From Neostapfia colusana (Eukaryota > Streptophyta > Magnoliopsida > Poales > Poaceae), in assembly GCA_030760725.1 (NCBI GenBank), contig JASWHV010000012.1, positions 34,379,652 through 34,443,651 of the forward strand: DNA of 64,000 nucleotides. Reading direction: 5' to 3'. Under the pieces are notes generated by a model. It was not told the origin of the DNA and searched no databases. It was given only the letters and a program-made list of their open reading frames with translations. Below, in pieces: positions 23,642 to 35,945 of this stretch (the stretch's first letter is position 1; each line of letters starts with the position of its first letter). The position numbers and the translations under genes are program-made.

Positions 23642-24742
23642 CAGGTTCACCGTGAGGTATACTTGTGTGCCCTTTAGATTTATTTTGTTTCAGTCCTATT
23701 GTCCACAAAAAGCCACAAAAAAAATTAGTTTCCGTGACCTAAAACCCCCGCTCAACCTTTTGCACAATTTAGTTTCGGAGTCCGTAGTTCTGAGTTCGTG
23801 TCCTAGGTTGAGTCTGGTTGCTGGTTTAGATTTGTTTTGGTTCAGTTTTATTTCTTCCATCCGCTGCCATCTACAAAAAACCAATCTACAAAAAAATTCC
23901 ATCCACCGATTCGTTTCTGTTGCAGTTTCCACCACCACCAAAACCTGATTCGGGGTATCCTCCTTAAAGCGGGCATAACTTTTTGCTCGTAAATCCGATT
24001 GAGGCGCATTTTTTCCCCGGAAAGGTCTCGAAAAAGTCCACATACAATACACCAGCTACGCCAGACACGGCGTTTTCAATAAAAAATTAAAAAAATTAAG
24101 AAGGCCCTCGTTTCGAACTCCGAAGTTCCAGCACCAGTTTTTCCAATGGCTCCTGAATTTGTGCCGATCTCATCTTTCATTGGTTTGAGCTAATACTTGG
24201 TGCTGTTTCTATTCTTGTGCCCTTGGTTGAGAAAAAATATCAAAAAAATAAAGAGAAAAAAGATTTTGATTTCTACTAGTGCTTCAAGACAAAAACAGGA
24301 GGCTAAGGGGTTTTCTAGTTGTGCTATTTCTGTGTGAGTGCTGGAAACTTGTTGATATTATCCTTGTTGTTCATAATCATTCATCCTTGTCCTTGCTTGT
24401 TGCCACAACTGTTCTAATACATTCTTAGGCCAACAACTAGGTGAAATTCTTTGGACACTTATTCAGCATTGCTATCTGTTACTAACTTGTGTGCCACATA
24501 CATATACTGCATTTGAGCCTTCCAAGCTCCACCTTCTCTCGAACAGAACAGATAACCTTTGCAATCACACCCACTCTCTGCTTGCTTCACACCGGTCACC
24601 GTTGGCCACCTGCAGTGCTGGTAAGAAACTTGTAAGAGCGGGATAAGACGCATCTTACTGATTGATTTTCCACCAACTTCAGAGAGCGTAGTAATAGGGT
24701 TCTTCACGATCTTTTTGTCTTTGTTTCTGTTTTGTACTAACA
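23642..24742 (+). other. Leader of the CRM-like element
   Basis: Untranslated region of about 1.1 kb between primer-binding site and gag, with no supported gene. Confidence 0.75.
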
Positions 24743-27700
24743 ATGACAGGAAAGAAGCCTATGGATAAGACCTCTGGTTCTACACCTCCGGATGATGATG
24801 AGTGCGTGTCCCATATGGAACTAAGGGAGATGATGCGGGTAATGACTGAAGCTTTGAACAATTACCAGACCACTACAACAGCCACCTTTCAGAGGCTCCA
24901 TACAAGTGTTGTTGGTCTGACCACACGGTTGGACGAGATGGAGACTCGTCTTCCCCAACAAGCTACACCCTCTATCATCCTTGATGGTGATGCACATGCT
25001 CACTACGACACAGAGGATGACTTCAATAACGATGAGGTTGATGCACAACAGCGCCGTCGCCCTCGACGAAATCGTCAAGGTGTGGGAGGTAGACCTCGTC
25101 CTCATGCTCCTGAACAAGATAATGATCCTTATGCTAAGATTAAGTTTTCTATTCCAACATTTTATGGATCTTATGATGCTGAGACTTACTTGAATTGGGA
25201 GATGACGGTAGAACAAAAAATTAGCTCTCATCTTGTTCCTGAGTGACATAGAGTTAGACAAGCCACTAGTGAGTTTAAAGATTTTGCTATAATTTGGTGG
25301 AATGAACTTGTCAATACACGTAATGCACCACAGACATGGGCTGCGTTAAAAGAAGAGATGCGTGCTAGGTTTGTTCCTCCTTCATATAGACGTGATCTTC
25401 TTAAGAAATTGCAACGCTTTGATCAGGGTGACATGACTATCCAAGAGTACTACCAAGAGTTGCAGAAAGGTATGCTTCGTTGTGGGGTAGTTGAGGATTA
25501 GGAAGACCAAATTGTTAGGTTTTATGGGGGCTTACGGCGTGAGATCCAGGACATAGTTGACTACAAGGAATATCATTCTATTCAACGTTTATTTCAACTT
25601 GCTATGTTAGCAGAAAAAGAAGTGCAGGGTCGCCAACAGCAGTGGCGGAACAACACCTTCATGCCACGACAATTTCCGGTGCCATCCAAAGCAGCGCCCT
25701 CCTCGAGCGTACGTGCTTCTACACCACCCTCCATGGGTGTTGTACGCAGCAGCATCGCACCTTATACATCACGGGGACAAGATAACAGCAAGTCCCAGAT
25801 GCCTCCAGGTGTTGCAGAAAAGGCGGCTGCACCTAACATTTCGACAAGTCGCAGCTCCGACATCAAGTGCCACCGCTGCCAGGGACTTGGCCATATGCAA
25901 CGAGATTGCCCCAGCAAACGGGCTATCATTGCCACTGCTGATGGTGGATATGTTAGTGCTTCTGATATTGAAGATGAAAATATTATTGCAACTAACATTT
26001 TAGGTTTGGATGATGGTGCTGAGGAGGTTCTTGGTACATCTGCGACAAACAACTATAGGACTTTGATTGTGCAGCGAGCTTTGAGTGCCACGGTTCGAGA
26101 GGACGACAACCGCCAACGTCACAACCTTTTCAACATGTTTCTCGTCGTCAAGGACTGCCGTGTACATATCATCATTGATGGTGGTAGCTGCAACAATTTG
26201 GTGAATGTTGAGGTGGTCAAGAAGTTTGGCTTGACCACACGGGAGCATCCCCACCCTTATCACATTCAATGGTTTAACAACAATGGTAAGGTTAAGGTAA
26301 CACAAACAGCAAGGATACATTTTTCCATTGGTTCTTATCATGATTTTTCTGATTTTGATGTGGTACCTATGGATGCTTGTTCTCTTTTGTTGGGACGTCC
26401 TTGGGAGTTTGATACTGATGCTATTCACCATGGTCGATCTAATAAGTATACTCTCATGCATAAGGGCAAGAAAATTGTGTTGCTTCCTATGAGTCCCACT
26501 GAAATTGTACAATTTGAACAGGAGAAAAAGAATAATGCTAAGCAAAAGGGTATTTTTAATTCTGAAATTCAGCAACCTATTAAGTTGAAAAATCCTATTT
26601 TGCTTGCAACTAAATCTGATCTTGTTGATTTATATGCCTCTAATGGAACTTGCTATGCTTTAGTGTGCAAACATGCTTTATATTCCATTGAGGATACATC
26701 CATTGTCTTGCCACCTGCTGTTGCTAACCTTTTGCAGGAATATATGGATGTTTTTCCATCAGAGATACCCCCTGGATTATCACCTGTGCGAGGCATTGAG
26801 CACAAGATTGATTTGGTTCTAGGGGCGAGCTTGCCAAACCGTGCTGCCTACAGGACCAACCCCGACGAGACTAAGGAAATTCAGAGATAAGTCCAAGATC
26901 TTCTGGACCGCGGGTACATTAGTGAGAGCCTTAGTCCTTGTTCTGTTCCTGTTCTTTTGGTTCCAAAAAAAGATGGCACTTGGCGCATGTGTGTTGATTG
27001 TAGAGCCATCAATAACATTACCATTCGTTATCGCTATCCTATTCCTAGATTGGATGACATGCTTGATGAGTTGAGTGGTTCTCTTATTTTCTCCAAGATT
27101 GATTTACGTAGTGGGTATCATCAGATTCGTATGGCTTTAGGTGATGAATGGAAAACTGCTTTTAAAACTAAATTCGGACTTTATGAATGGTTAGTCATGC
27201 CATTTGGTTTAACTAATGCGCCCAGCACTTTCATGAGGTTGATGAATGAGGTTTTACGTGCTTTCATTGGTAAATTTGTGATGGTTTACTTTGATGATAT
27301 CCTTATTTACAGCAAGTCATATGATGAGCATCTTGAACATTTGCGTGCTGTTTTTAATGTCTTGCGTGATGCACGTTTATATGGTAACCTTGAGAAGTGC
27401 ACCTTTTGCACCGATCGTGTGTCTTTTCTTGGGTATGTTGTTACTTCGCAGGGCATTGAGGTGGACGAGGCAAAGATTATTGCCATCACGAGCTGGCCAC
27501 TTTTGACTACGGTCACACAGGTTCGGAGTTTCTTGGTCTCGCAGGTTTCTACCGGCGTTTCGTGTGGGACTTCAGCACCATTGCGGCACCTCTCCACGAG
27601 TTGACAAAGCATGGAGTGCCGTTTCGATGGGGACTAGCACAACAACTAGCTTTTGATGTTCTCAAGTCGAAGCTCACACAAGCACCATTGCTGCAACTTC

Positions 27701-29496
27701 CTGATTTTGAGAAGACCTTCGAGCTTGAATGTGACGCGAGCGGTATTGGCATTGGAGGAGTGCTAATTCAAGGAGGTAAACCTGTTTCCTTTTTTAGTGA
27801 AAAATTGCATGGGCCTTCGCTGAATTATTCTACATATGACAAAGAACTTTATGCTTTAGTGCGTGTCTTGCAAACTTGGCAACATTACCTATGGTCTAAA
27901 GAATTTGTCATACATTCAGATCATGAGTCTTTGAAGTATCTTAAAGGACAAGCTAATCTGAACAAATGTCATGCTAAATGGATTGAGTTCATAGAATCAT
28001 TTCCTTACATCATTAAACATAAGAAAGGGAAAGACTATGTGATTGCCGATACTTTATCTAGACGTTATACCATGCTGTCCCAACTTTCTCATAAAATCTG
28101 TGGTTTGGAAACCATAAAGAGGTTATATGCTACTGATTTGGACTTCAAAGATGCCTTTGAAAATTGTAGAGAGGGAAGAACGTGGCAAAAATTCCTTCTG
28201 CGTGAAGGCCTTCTCTACCGTGCTAACAAGCTGTGTGTTCCAGCTAGCTCCGTTCGTCTTTTGTTGTTGCAGGAAGCGCATGGAGGTGGTTTGATGGGAC
28301 ATTTTGGTGTTAAAAAGACATAGGATGTGCTGGCCGCTCACTTCTTTTGGCCATGAATGAGGCGTGATGTGGAGCGCTACGTTTCACGTTGCACGACATG
28401 CAACAAAGCTAAGTCTCGACTTAACCCACATGGTCTTTATATGCCTCTTCCGGTTCCTAGTGCACCTTGGGAGGATATTTCTATTGACTTTGTTTTAGGA
28501 TTGCCTAGAACAAAGAGGGGGAGGGATAGTGTCTTTGTGGTTGTTGATCGTTTCTCTAAAATGGCTCATTTTATACCCTGCCACAAGACCGATAATGCTT
28601 CACATATTGCTGATTTGTTCTTTAATGAGGTTGTGCGTTTGCATGGTGTTCCCAATACTATTGTTTCTGATAGGGATGCTATGTTTTTGAGTCACTTTTG
28701 GAGAACTTTATGGTATAAATTGGGAACAAAGTTGCTGTTTTCTACTACTTGTCATCCACAAACTGATGGGCAAATGGAGGTAGTTAATCGTACCTCATCT
28801 ACTATGTTGCGGGCTGTTTTGAAAGACAATTTGAGGTTGTGGGAGGAGTGTTTGCCACATATTGAGTTTGCTTATAACAGGTCTATTGACTCCACAACCA
28901 AGTTAAGTCCGTTTATGGTAGTCTATGGTTTCAATCCTCGTGCTCCAATTGATTTGCTACCTTTACCACATACTGAAATTATGAACTTAGATGCTACACA
29001 ATGTTCTGAATTTATTCTTAAGTTGCATGAAACTACTAAGTTACAAATTGAAAAAATGAATGAAAATTATCGCATTGCTGCTGGTAAAGGTAGGAAGGAG
29101 GTAAAATTGGAACCCGGTGATTTGGTGTGGGTTCATTTGAGAAAAGATAGGTTCCCGGATTTGAGAAAGTCCAAACTCATGCCACGTGCTGCTGGACCTT
29201 TTAAGGTTCTTGAGAAGATAAATGACAATGCATATAAACTTGAGTTGCCTCCCGAGTTTGGGGTTAGTCCCACATTTAACATTTCTGATTTGAAGCCATA
29301 CTTGGGTGAGGAAGATGAGCTTGAGTCGAGGATGACTCCAATTCAAGAGGGGGAGGATGATGAGGACATCTCTCCTTTGCATACAATGCAAGGACCGATC
29401 ACTAGAGCACGTGCACGACAATTGGATCTCCAGGTACGTTCTAACCTTGTCAATTGTTTTTCAGAACTTACGCTTGTTTCCATGCATTTTTATTGA
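24743..29496 (+). pseudogene. CRM-like gag-pol polyprotein with stops and one frameshift
   Basis: One long frame from ATG 24743. Gag has a helical capsid part and the zinc knuckle CHRCQGLGHMQRDC near 25869. Protease is at about 26170 (IIIDGGSCNNLVN) with LLLGRPWEFD. RT runs from 26957 with YFDDILIYS near 27290. RNase H is at 27700-28060 (ELECDASGIGIGG, VIADTLSRR). Integrase is at 28260-29200, with the HHCC zinc region (CTTCNKAKS), the catalytic core (SIDFVLGLPRTK, VSDRDAMF) and HPQTDGQMEVVN. The C terminus GPITRARARQLDLQ extends past 29358 into the 3' LTR, as in CRM elements with the CR motif. In-frame stops lie at 25244, 25499, 26888, 28321 and 28354, and a frameshift lies near 27530. Translation as one protein is therefore not possible. 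Several of the stops fit C-to-T change. Confidence 0.93.
29344..29357 (+). other. Polypurine tract
   Basis: CAAGAGGGGGAGGA directly abuts the 3' LTR start, as needed for plus-strand priming. Confidence 0.9.
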
Positions 29497-30226
29497 TTAG
29501 GAACAATGGAGAGGACCAGCAGGGGCTGGGAGGAGTCCAAGGAATCAAGGAGGAGGAGATAGGACGTGCACACCAAGGAGGAGCCCAAGTACAACTCGAA
29601 TTCGACTCCACCTCGGGTTCCAGGAGCTGCCTTCATCAAAACTGACGTCCCGGACACATACGGAGTCGGATTTGGACATTCTATATATGGTTGGAACCGT
29701 GATTTCATAAAGCTTCCAATGGAACCAGCCCCACCTCAAAATTCCTTCTAAGTTGACGGAAATCAGCGAAACAAGTGGGCATCCAGAATCTGTTCGGTGC
29801 TGCGCCACCGCCTTTTGGGCTGCTGGCCCATGTATCGTGTGGAAGCCCATTAGGGTTGCGTCCAGGGGTCTTGCACGCCCCTAAAATCCTTTTTATACAG
29901 CAGCCGTCACCATATTAGGGTCGGATTTTGGTTAGTTACAATCTGTCATTGAACAGTGTCGCCGATCATCGGTTGTGAGACCCCAAATTCGTGATCAATT
30001 CAGTTTTGATTGCAACTTCTCTGTTCTTGCTTGTGTTCTTGATTGCGCTTGCAGGGATAAGCCTTCGTGGCGAGGTCATTCATGTGACACGAGTGATAAC
30101 CAACGGAGCAGTGGTGTAGTGATTGTGGGGTTTTGTTCGTTCGGAGCCTTGGATCATCAACGTCGAGATCTCCACCCAATCAAGTTTACCCTACCTCTCG
30201 GAAGATCAGGACTCATCCTCCTATCA
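29358..30226 (+). repeat. 3' LTR of the CRM-like element
   Basis: 869 bp, nearly identical to the 5' copy (mostly single-base differences, for example TTAGGAATAATGG against TTAGGAACAATGG). Its first ~139 bp are coding for the pol C terminus. Confidence 0.95.
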
Positions 30227-31101
30227 CAGGCCGGTCCAACAGAAGCCTCGGAAGCAATCCATCGAGCGGTAAGACTTCATGTGTGAAGAAATCAAGAAGT
30301 AACTCGATGCTGGCTTCATCCGAGAGGTCCACCATCCTCGATGGTTGGCCAACCCTGTTGTTGTCCCCAAGGCTGGCGGGAAGCTTCGGATGTGCATTGA
30401 CTACACTACCCTCAATAAGACATGTCCAAAGGATTCATTTCCTCTCCCCCGTATAGATCAAATAGTGGATTCTACATCCAACTATGATCTACTGTGCTTC
30501 TGAGGCGCATATTCAGGTTTTCATCAAATACCTATGTATAGGGAAGATGAAGAGCATATTGCCTTCATCACAGTAGATGGTCTATACTGGTATGTGTCCA
30601 TGCCTTATGGTCTTAAGAATGCCCTTCTCACTTTTGTACGTGCAATGCATAAAACATTTGGGAATCTCATTCGTGGCCTAGTAGAGGTGTATGTCGATGA
30701 CATCATAGTAAAGGTTAAGTCGCAAGCATCTCTGCTCGACAACCTAGCCGTAGTCTTCGACAGACTGCGTTTGACACACACAAAGTTAAACCCGGACAAG
30801 TGTCTTTGGGGTCTCTACTGGAAATTTACTCGGTTTCTTGGTCTCGCACCGAGGGATCAAAGCTAACGCATAGAAGATTAAGGAGATAGAGTTGATGTGG
30901 CCCCCAGACCGCATCAAGTACGTGCAGAAGCTTACCAGATGCTTGGCTGCGCTCAGTCAGTTTATCTCTAGACCGGCTGAGTGAGCTCTTTTGTTCTTCA
31001 AGCTTCTATGCAAATCCGGCCCATTCGTATGGACCAAGGAGGCGGATGAGGTGTTCCAGGAGCTCAAGAAGTTCCTCATGACGCTACCGGTCATGGTGGC
31101 A
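30227..31101 (+). pseudogene. Tat-lineage Gypsy reverse transcriptase, continuation
   Basis: Continues the Tat frame that was cut at 22755. Recognisable parts are FIREVHHPRWLANPVVVPK, RMCIDYTTLNKTCPKDSFPL and, in the longest frame (30534-30866), MPYGLKNALLTFVRAM and VYVDDIIVKVKS, which has the intact YVDD tetrad. The frame runs out in stops after about 30870 (at 30866 and several more), though RNase H-side wording such as KEADEVFQELKKF is still traceable to 31101. There a new LTR begins (TGTGAAGGTCCC), interrupting it again. Not functional. Confidence 0.9.
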
Positions 31102-32160
31102 TGTGAAGGTCCCAAAATTTTGAATACAAATGAACTGAAGTTTAAACACCATTTGGTTTCAAGTTTCTAAAAATTGGGACTTGTTTAAATTTTCTCACAT
31201 GTGATGATACACATGAGTGTCCCACCACTCTAGCCAAGGATCATTTGAATGTTTGGGGGACAAAGTTAATTTAAAACCCATGTGTAAGCTCTCATGTGAA
31301 GGGGGAGTAAAATTCAGATTTTGAACTCAATTTGTTCAACTCAAATTTCAAATGAGGGCAACCAATAGTAATGCAAACTGTTGTGCTCAAACTCTCATTT
31401 GCAGCAGCTAAATTAAAAATCAGATTTCCTAATTGAATTCTTTAGGTCCAATGTGGGGATGCAAAGTTTCAAGAATTTTGGAGATACTTGGTTAGCTATT
31501 TAAAAGAGGACTTTAAATTGCATAGGAATTCAAATCCAAATTTGAATTTGGATGAAACTTGCTCAATTATCCAAATGCATTCCAGATTCAAACTCCGCAT
31601 AATTGAATTATGTGATCTACCAAATTTGAGATCTTTCAGACGATGAGAGTGTGCTGACTTGTGGGACCCACTGGTCAGCCACAATGAATAAAAGATCAGA
31701 GAGTGTTCCGTCCCTGTTTTTCCACTCGAACAGCCGAGGCAGCAGAGGGCGCCACCGAGCTTCCATGTAGAAGCTGCTCTCCCGATTGTTTCATCATGTT
31801 GGCAAGTTGCTCGTATGGTTCCTTAGACCCGGCGTGATCCTCTCACTCACAAACCGAACCCCCACTGCTTTTGCTTCGTGCTCATGCCAGAGAACAGAGC
31901 CGCTCGCTGCCGCCACCATCGATCGATCGGGAGCCGGCGTTTCATCGCGTGCAAAGCCTCTGTGCATGGCAAAACGGCACTAGGGCATCGGCCTCGACCT
32001 CCTTGGCACAAAACCGAGTGCTACCAGTCTCCCCAACACCGAGCAAAACGTTTTCTCACGGCGGCCGAACGCCACCGAAGGTGGAGGCTCATGTGGACAG
32101 CCCAATCCGTGGCTTTTGACGCCCAAGCGAGGACGCCCAGAGGAGCGCTAGGACCACGTA
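31102..32160 (+). repeat. Partial Gypsy LTR (left part), plus orientation
   Basis: TGTGAAGGTCCCAAAATTTT at 31102 is a TG-starting LTR end placed inside the Tat RT. The interior is AATT-rich, then GTGGGACCCACTGGTCAG near 31666 and a GC-rich leader after 31730, the layout of Tekay/Del-type LTRs. It ends at 32160, where the next element begins at TGTTGGGACC, so the rest of this LTR is probably displaced beyond the window. No coding sequence is recognised. Confidence 0.6.
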
Positions 32161-35100
32161 TGTTGGGACCCCGTCCCGACAGTCCAGAAATCGCATTGGG
32201 GGGTGCCGTGCAATGCGGCACCCAACAGCACACATCCATAAAACACACATACACAACAATATATGTCTGTAAAAATATTATTGTCTCATTTTACAAATAA
32301 TGTACAAGTGTACATTGCAGCGAAAGATAAGAATACAATCACGGACTATAGCGTACGCTAAGCAAAATGAAGCCATCCTGCCCGAGGATGCTTCACACTA
32401 GCACCACATCAAAAACCCAGCGGTGTGCAGTGTTCCAAAGTGAGACCCACACCCCTCATTGGGTGCTGCCCCACTCGGCTCTCCCCTTCCTCCCTAACAT
32501 TGCCTTATGCAACGTTACCTGCAAAACAATGGATGAACAAACCGTGAGCTTATGCTCAGAAAGACTTAACCGAAAACCTACACATGGAACTCTAAATGCT
32601 GGAAATAGAGGGCTGAATAAAAGAGTTTGCATAAAAGATGAACTTGAGCTAACAGAGAGTCCTTACTTCCAGTTTTAAGCAATTTTTATAATCCTCGCAC
32701 AATTTACATCGAGACTCCACAATCAAACAAGAAACTCTTCATCTCGATGCCACTTGCCTGAGGAGAAAGTAAATTTAGTGAGCTACCCTAGACCCATACA
32801 TACCTTGCGCCATCAACACCGAGACTCCACAATCAAACAAGAAACGCTTTGTCTCGACGCTACTAGCCCAAGGTAGAAAGTAAATTTAGTGAAGGGGTTG
32901 ATCATCCCTCATTTCCAATATGAGGATTACTCACGAAGCATATTAACTTTTTCCCCAGTTTCTTTACTACGTCACGACTCAGTGTATAAGTATGCTCACT
33001 ACCACGAGCGATGGTGATTCAAATAAAAAACACCCGTCTGACACGACACATACGCCTGTCTGATACCGGTGATCAACCAATCCCCTCAATGTCGTATGTG
33101 GCAACCTTTCACACGACACCCAAATGTCGAACCGGTCCCACCGACTTGGAGTAAGTCTCACTACGGCAAACCCTCATAGAGCCGACTTCTCTCTCCTTTT
33201 AGCATCTGCATAAGACGGTGGGGATTGCCTCGACACCCAGGTTAACATGTTACATCAGTTTATTGGGTCCCATATTGCCAGTATGCATCCGGTACACAAC
33301 TCAAACTTGTCCAGCAGGTCCGCACACGAGAACGGGCCTTAATCGACTCAGACAGAGACTAGGTTCACAGGACCACGTCCTTGAGCCTTCCATCCATACT
33401 GCCCAGTCTCCACTTCCCAATTAAGAGGATCAATTCCCATCTCTTCCGATTGATTCCCCTTAATCCCGGTTCACGAGTAGGAAACCGCCTACTCGAGTTA
33501 TGCTTCTTTTAATCCACTTTTCTTAACTTGATCACAGCAGTTATAATTAAGTAAAAACCTACTCTAAATCAAAGTCCAGGGATTTATTGGTTCATGCATG
33601 TGGAGTGTCATACAAACTAGACTTAGTGCAATAATAAAAATGCTAGACATTATAAAGTGAATACAAATAGAAACTTGTAAATTTTGATGCAAACCGGGGC
33701 TTGCCTTATTGTTGATCCCGACTAATGTTTCTGTCAGTAGAGTTCAAGTCAATGGCCTCCGAAGTCTTGGGGATAATTATTTCTATCGCAATGATCAAAT
33801 AAAGAATTGTGTCACATTATGAAATAATGTTCTATAAGCAAACTACAGAAGCAAAACCTAAGAAGACAGAGGATTCTAGGGTTGAAGTTTTTACATAAAC
33901 TTTCTACTTTCATGATGGAGTTAAGGAAAAAATTTCAGAGGTTTTTGAGGAAGGAGTTAGCCACAAGAATTCTTGGAACCTTTAACATTCAATGATTTAT
34001 AGGAATTTAATTAGACTTGGTCATATGGAGAAATTTGATATCCTAATAGGTCTGAACCTAAGGTCCCTAGGAAAATTTGTTTCAAATTTTTCTAAGTCTT
34101 CTGCTGGCCAGAATGGAGGATTGAAATGCAATTCTATTTTCTGGGATTTGATTCTGTGATTTTCCAGCCCATTTAAATAAACCTGAGAAAACCTACTGAT
34201 TAAGCCCTCTTAATCATCTCCAAAAATCCTAAGATTTTAACTTGAGCTCAGGAACTATGAGAAAGAGCTTCTGACCAAAAATGGGAATGTTTCATCAAAC
34301 CCTATTCCTGGAATTAACCTCAAAAGGAATAAATAAAAGAATTCTACAGAAATTCCTAGGCATTTTCATAGCTAGAAATTTGTTTCTCTGCAAAGTACTC
34401 TTCATAAGGATTCCAACAAAATTGGTCTCACTATTTTTGGAGTTTCCTACACAGAGTTATTGGCTTGCAAAGTTGCACCATTTTCTGGAATTAAATTTTC
34501 CACAGAAAATTAAAACATGGGCCCCTCGGTTCAGGTGTGTCTTCAACCTCCAGCCAGAGAGCATGCGTGCACGCCGGCACAGATCATGGCGCACCCCGTT
34601 CTCACTCGATTCTCCACCATTCTTTCTCCGGTTTTGTCCTACACGCTCCTCACACCGTGGCCTAGCAGCCGGGCATGGTCTCCCCGCCCGAAAATGGCCG
34701 GAGATAGGTCGGCATCGGTGGGGCGGCTCGGATGCACGGAACCAACGAGGAACAAGGCCTTCCCGAGCCCAAATCAAAAGCAAATGTGCCGTACAGCATC
34801 TCTAGAGCATGTAGAACATGAATCCACCCCTAACCCGAGCCGAAAACGCCGGCAACCTAGCTGTCACCGGTGGACCGCCACATTTTTGCCGGCAGCGGAG
34901 ATTTCCCATCGCCCGAGGCGGAAGAGGGACGTTTGGCTTCGGGGTTCGGTGTGGGAGGGCGCTAGGGCTGCTAGTAGCTAGTGCTTGAACCGTAGAACAG
35001 ATGATCGATTGATTTGGGTGAATTTTCAGATTCTAACACGCTCGGTTCTTCACGTTCACCGGTGCCAAAACGCAAATTCCGGCAAGCCAGCGACGGGGAA

Positions 35101-35881
35101 GAGCAAAAGGGCTTCGGTATGAGAAACTAGACTTCATGACGAACCTTTTTGGGGTTTTGCTCGCGCCGGGGAGGGTTGGAGTCGGCCGGGCGACGTTTAG
35201 CCATGGAGGCGGCATGCTCTGTTTTTCCCAGAGGAGAAAACGGTTGGCACCAATCGGAGAAGGCCGGGCATGAGCTGAGGAGCGGTGGAACACGTCGAGG
35301 AAAGGACAGCGCAGCTCCTGGGTGGTTTAACCGGGCGCCAACGCGGCTGGAAGGTGATCGGCGTCGAGTAGCCGAGGGGCGGCACCGTTTCTGTCGAGTG
35401 AGCGCGCGAGTGAGCAAGGTCCTGTGGATTTGTTCGTGTGAGCAGAGGAAGAGGCATCTCGTTGTGCACCCGTGAGAATTAGCAGGCAGCTGAGACTTGA
35501 AGGAACCGCCTTCCGGGAGCAACCACACAGGTCGGTGGAGCTCCTTCTCCCCCTCGGTGTCATGCTCACAGAGAAGCAAAACTGATGTGGTCTCTGTTCC
35601 ACTGACCTGCAGGTCCCACCGAAGTCTCCCCCAAATAATAGTAGATCGAAATTCAAATTCAAAGTTTGCGCTAAACTCCAAAATTTTGAATTTGATTACC
35701 CGTGGCGTTAACCCTCGTTTGTGCTCACATTTGAAACGTCGGGTTTATTTCCCTTTTGGCTAGGTTTCTTTTGTTGCATGTAGTCAGAATTTCAAATTTG
35801 AAACCCTAGTTAAAATTCAATTTGACCCCACAAATTTAAATTCTACAAAGAGCTATGCATGCTGAACATGGGGCTTTTACA
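32161..35881 (-). repeat. 3' LTR of the Tekay/Del-like element
   Basis: 3721 bp. On the plus strand it reads TGTTGGGACCCCG...GGGCTTTTACA; on the minus strand it starts TGTAAAAGCCCC, directly after the polypurine tract TAAGGAGGGAGGAT (plus 35882-35895). The left 1 kb matches 62983-64000 in order and strand, with clear divergence. It contains a local duplication of about 85 bp (32710 and 32820). Large open frames at 34281-34981 and 35127-35681 on both strands are shadow frames of GC-rich sequence. Confidence 0.88.
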
Positions 35882-35945
35882 ATCCTCCCTCCTTAAAAGA
35901 ATCTCGTCCCGAGATTAGTAAAAAGAACGAGATGGAAGAAGAATG

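Larger units (their letters stand above)
22756..30226 (+). mobile_element. CRM-like chromovirus (Ty3/Gypsy), inserted in the Tat element
   Basis: A near-complete LTR retrotransposon of 7471 bp. It has two almost identical LTRs (22756-23625 and 29358-30226), a Met-type primer-binding site, a single gag-pol frame and a polypurine tract. The target duplication is CAGG(A/C): CAGGA at 22751-22755 and CAGGC at 30227-30231, and the Tat reading frame resumes immediately after it. The LTR start TGATGAGGACATC and the C-terminal RARARQL block that extends into the 3' LTR are as in centromeric CRM/CRR/Cereba elements of grasses. LTR differences are few, so insertion is fairly recent compared with the flanking Tat remnant. 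Confidence 0.93.

Noticed and set aside
26000..26575. 191-codon minus-strand open frame
   Set aside because: Antisense of the CRM-like gag-protease region.
34281..35681. Several long open frames on both strands, up to 184 codons
   Set aside because: They overlap each other on both strands within the GC-rich part of one LTR; no family similarity.
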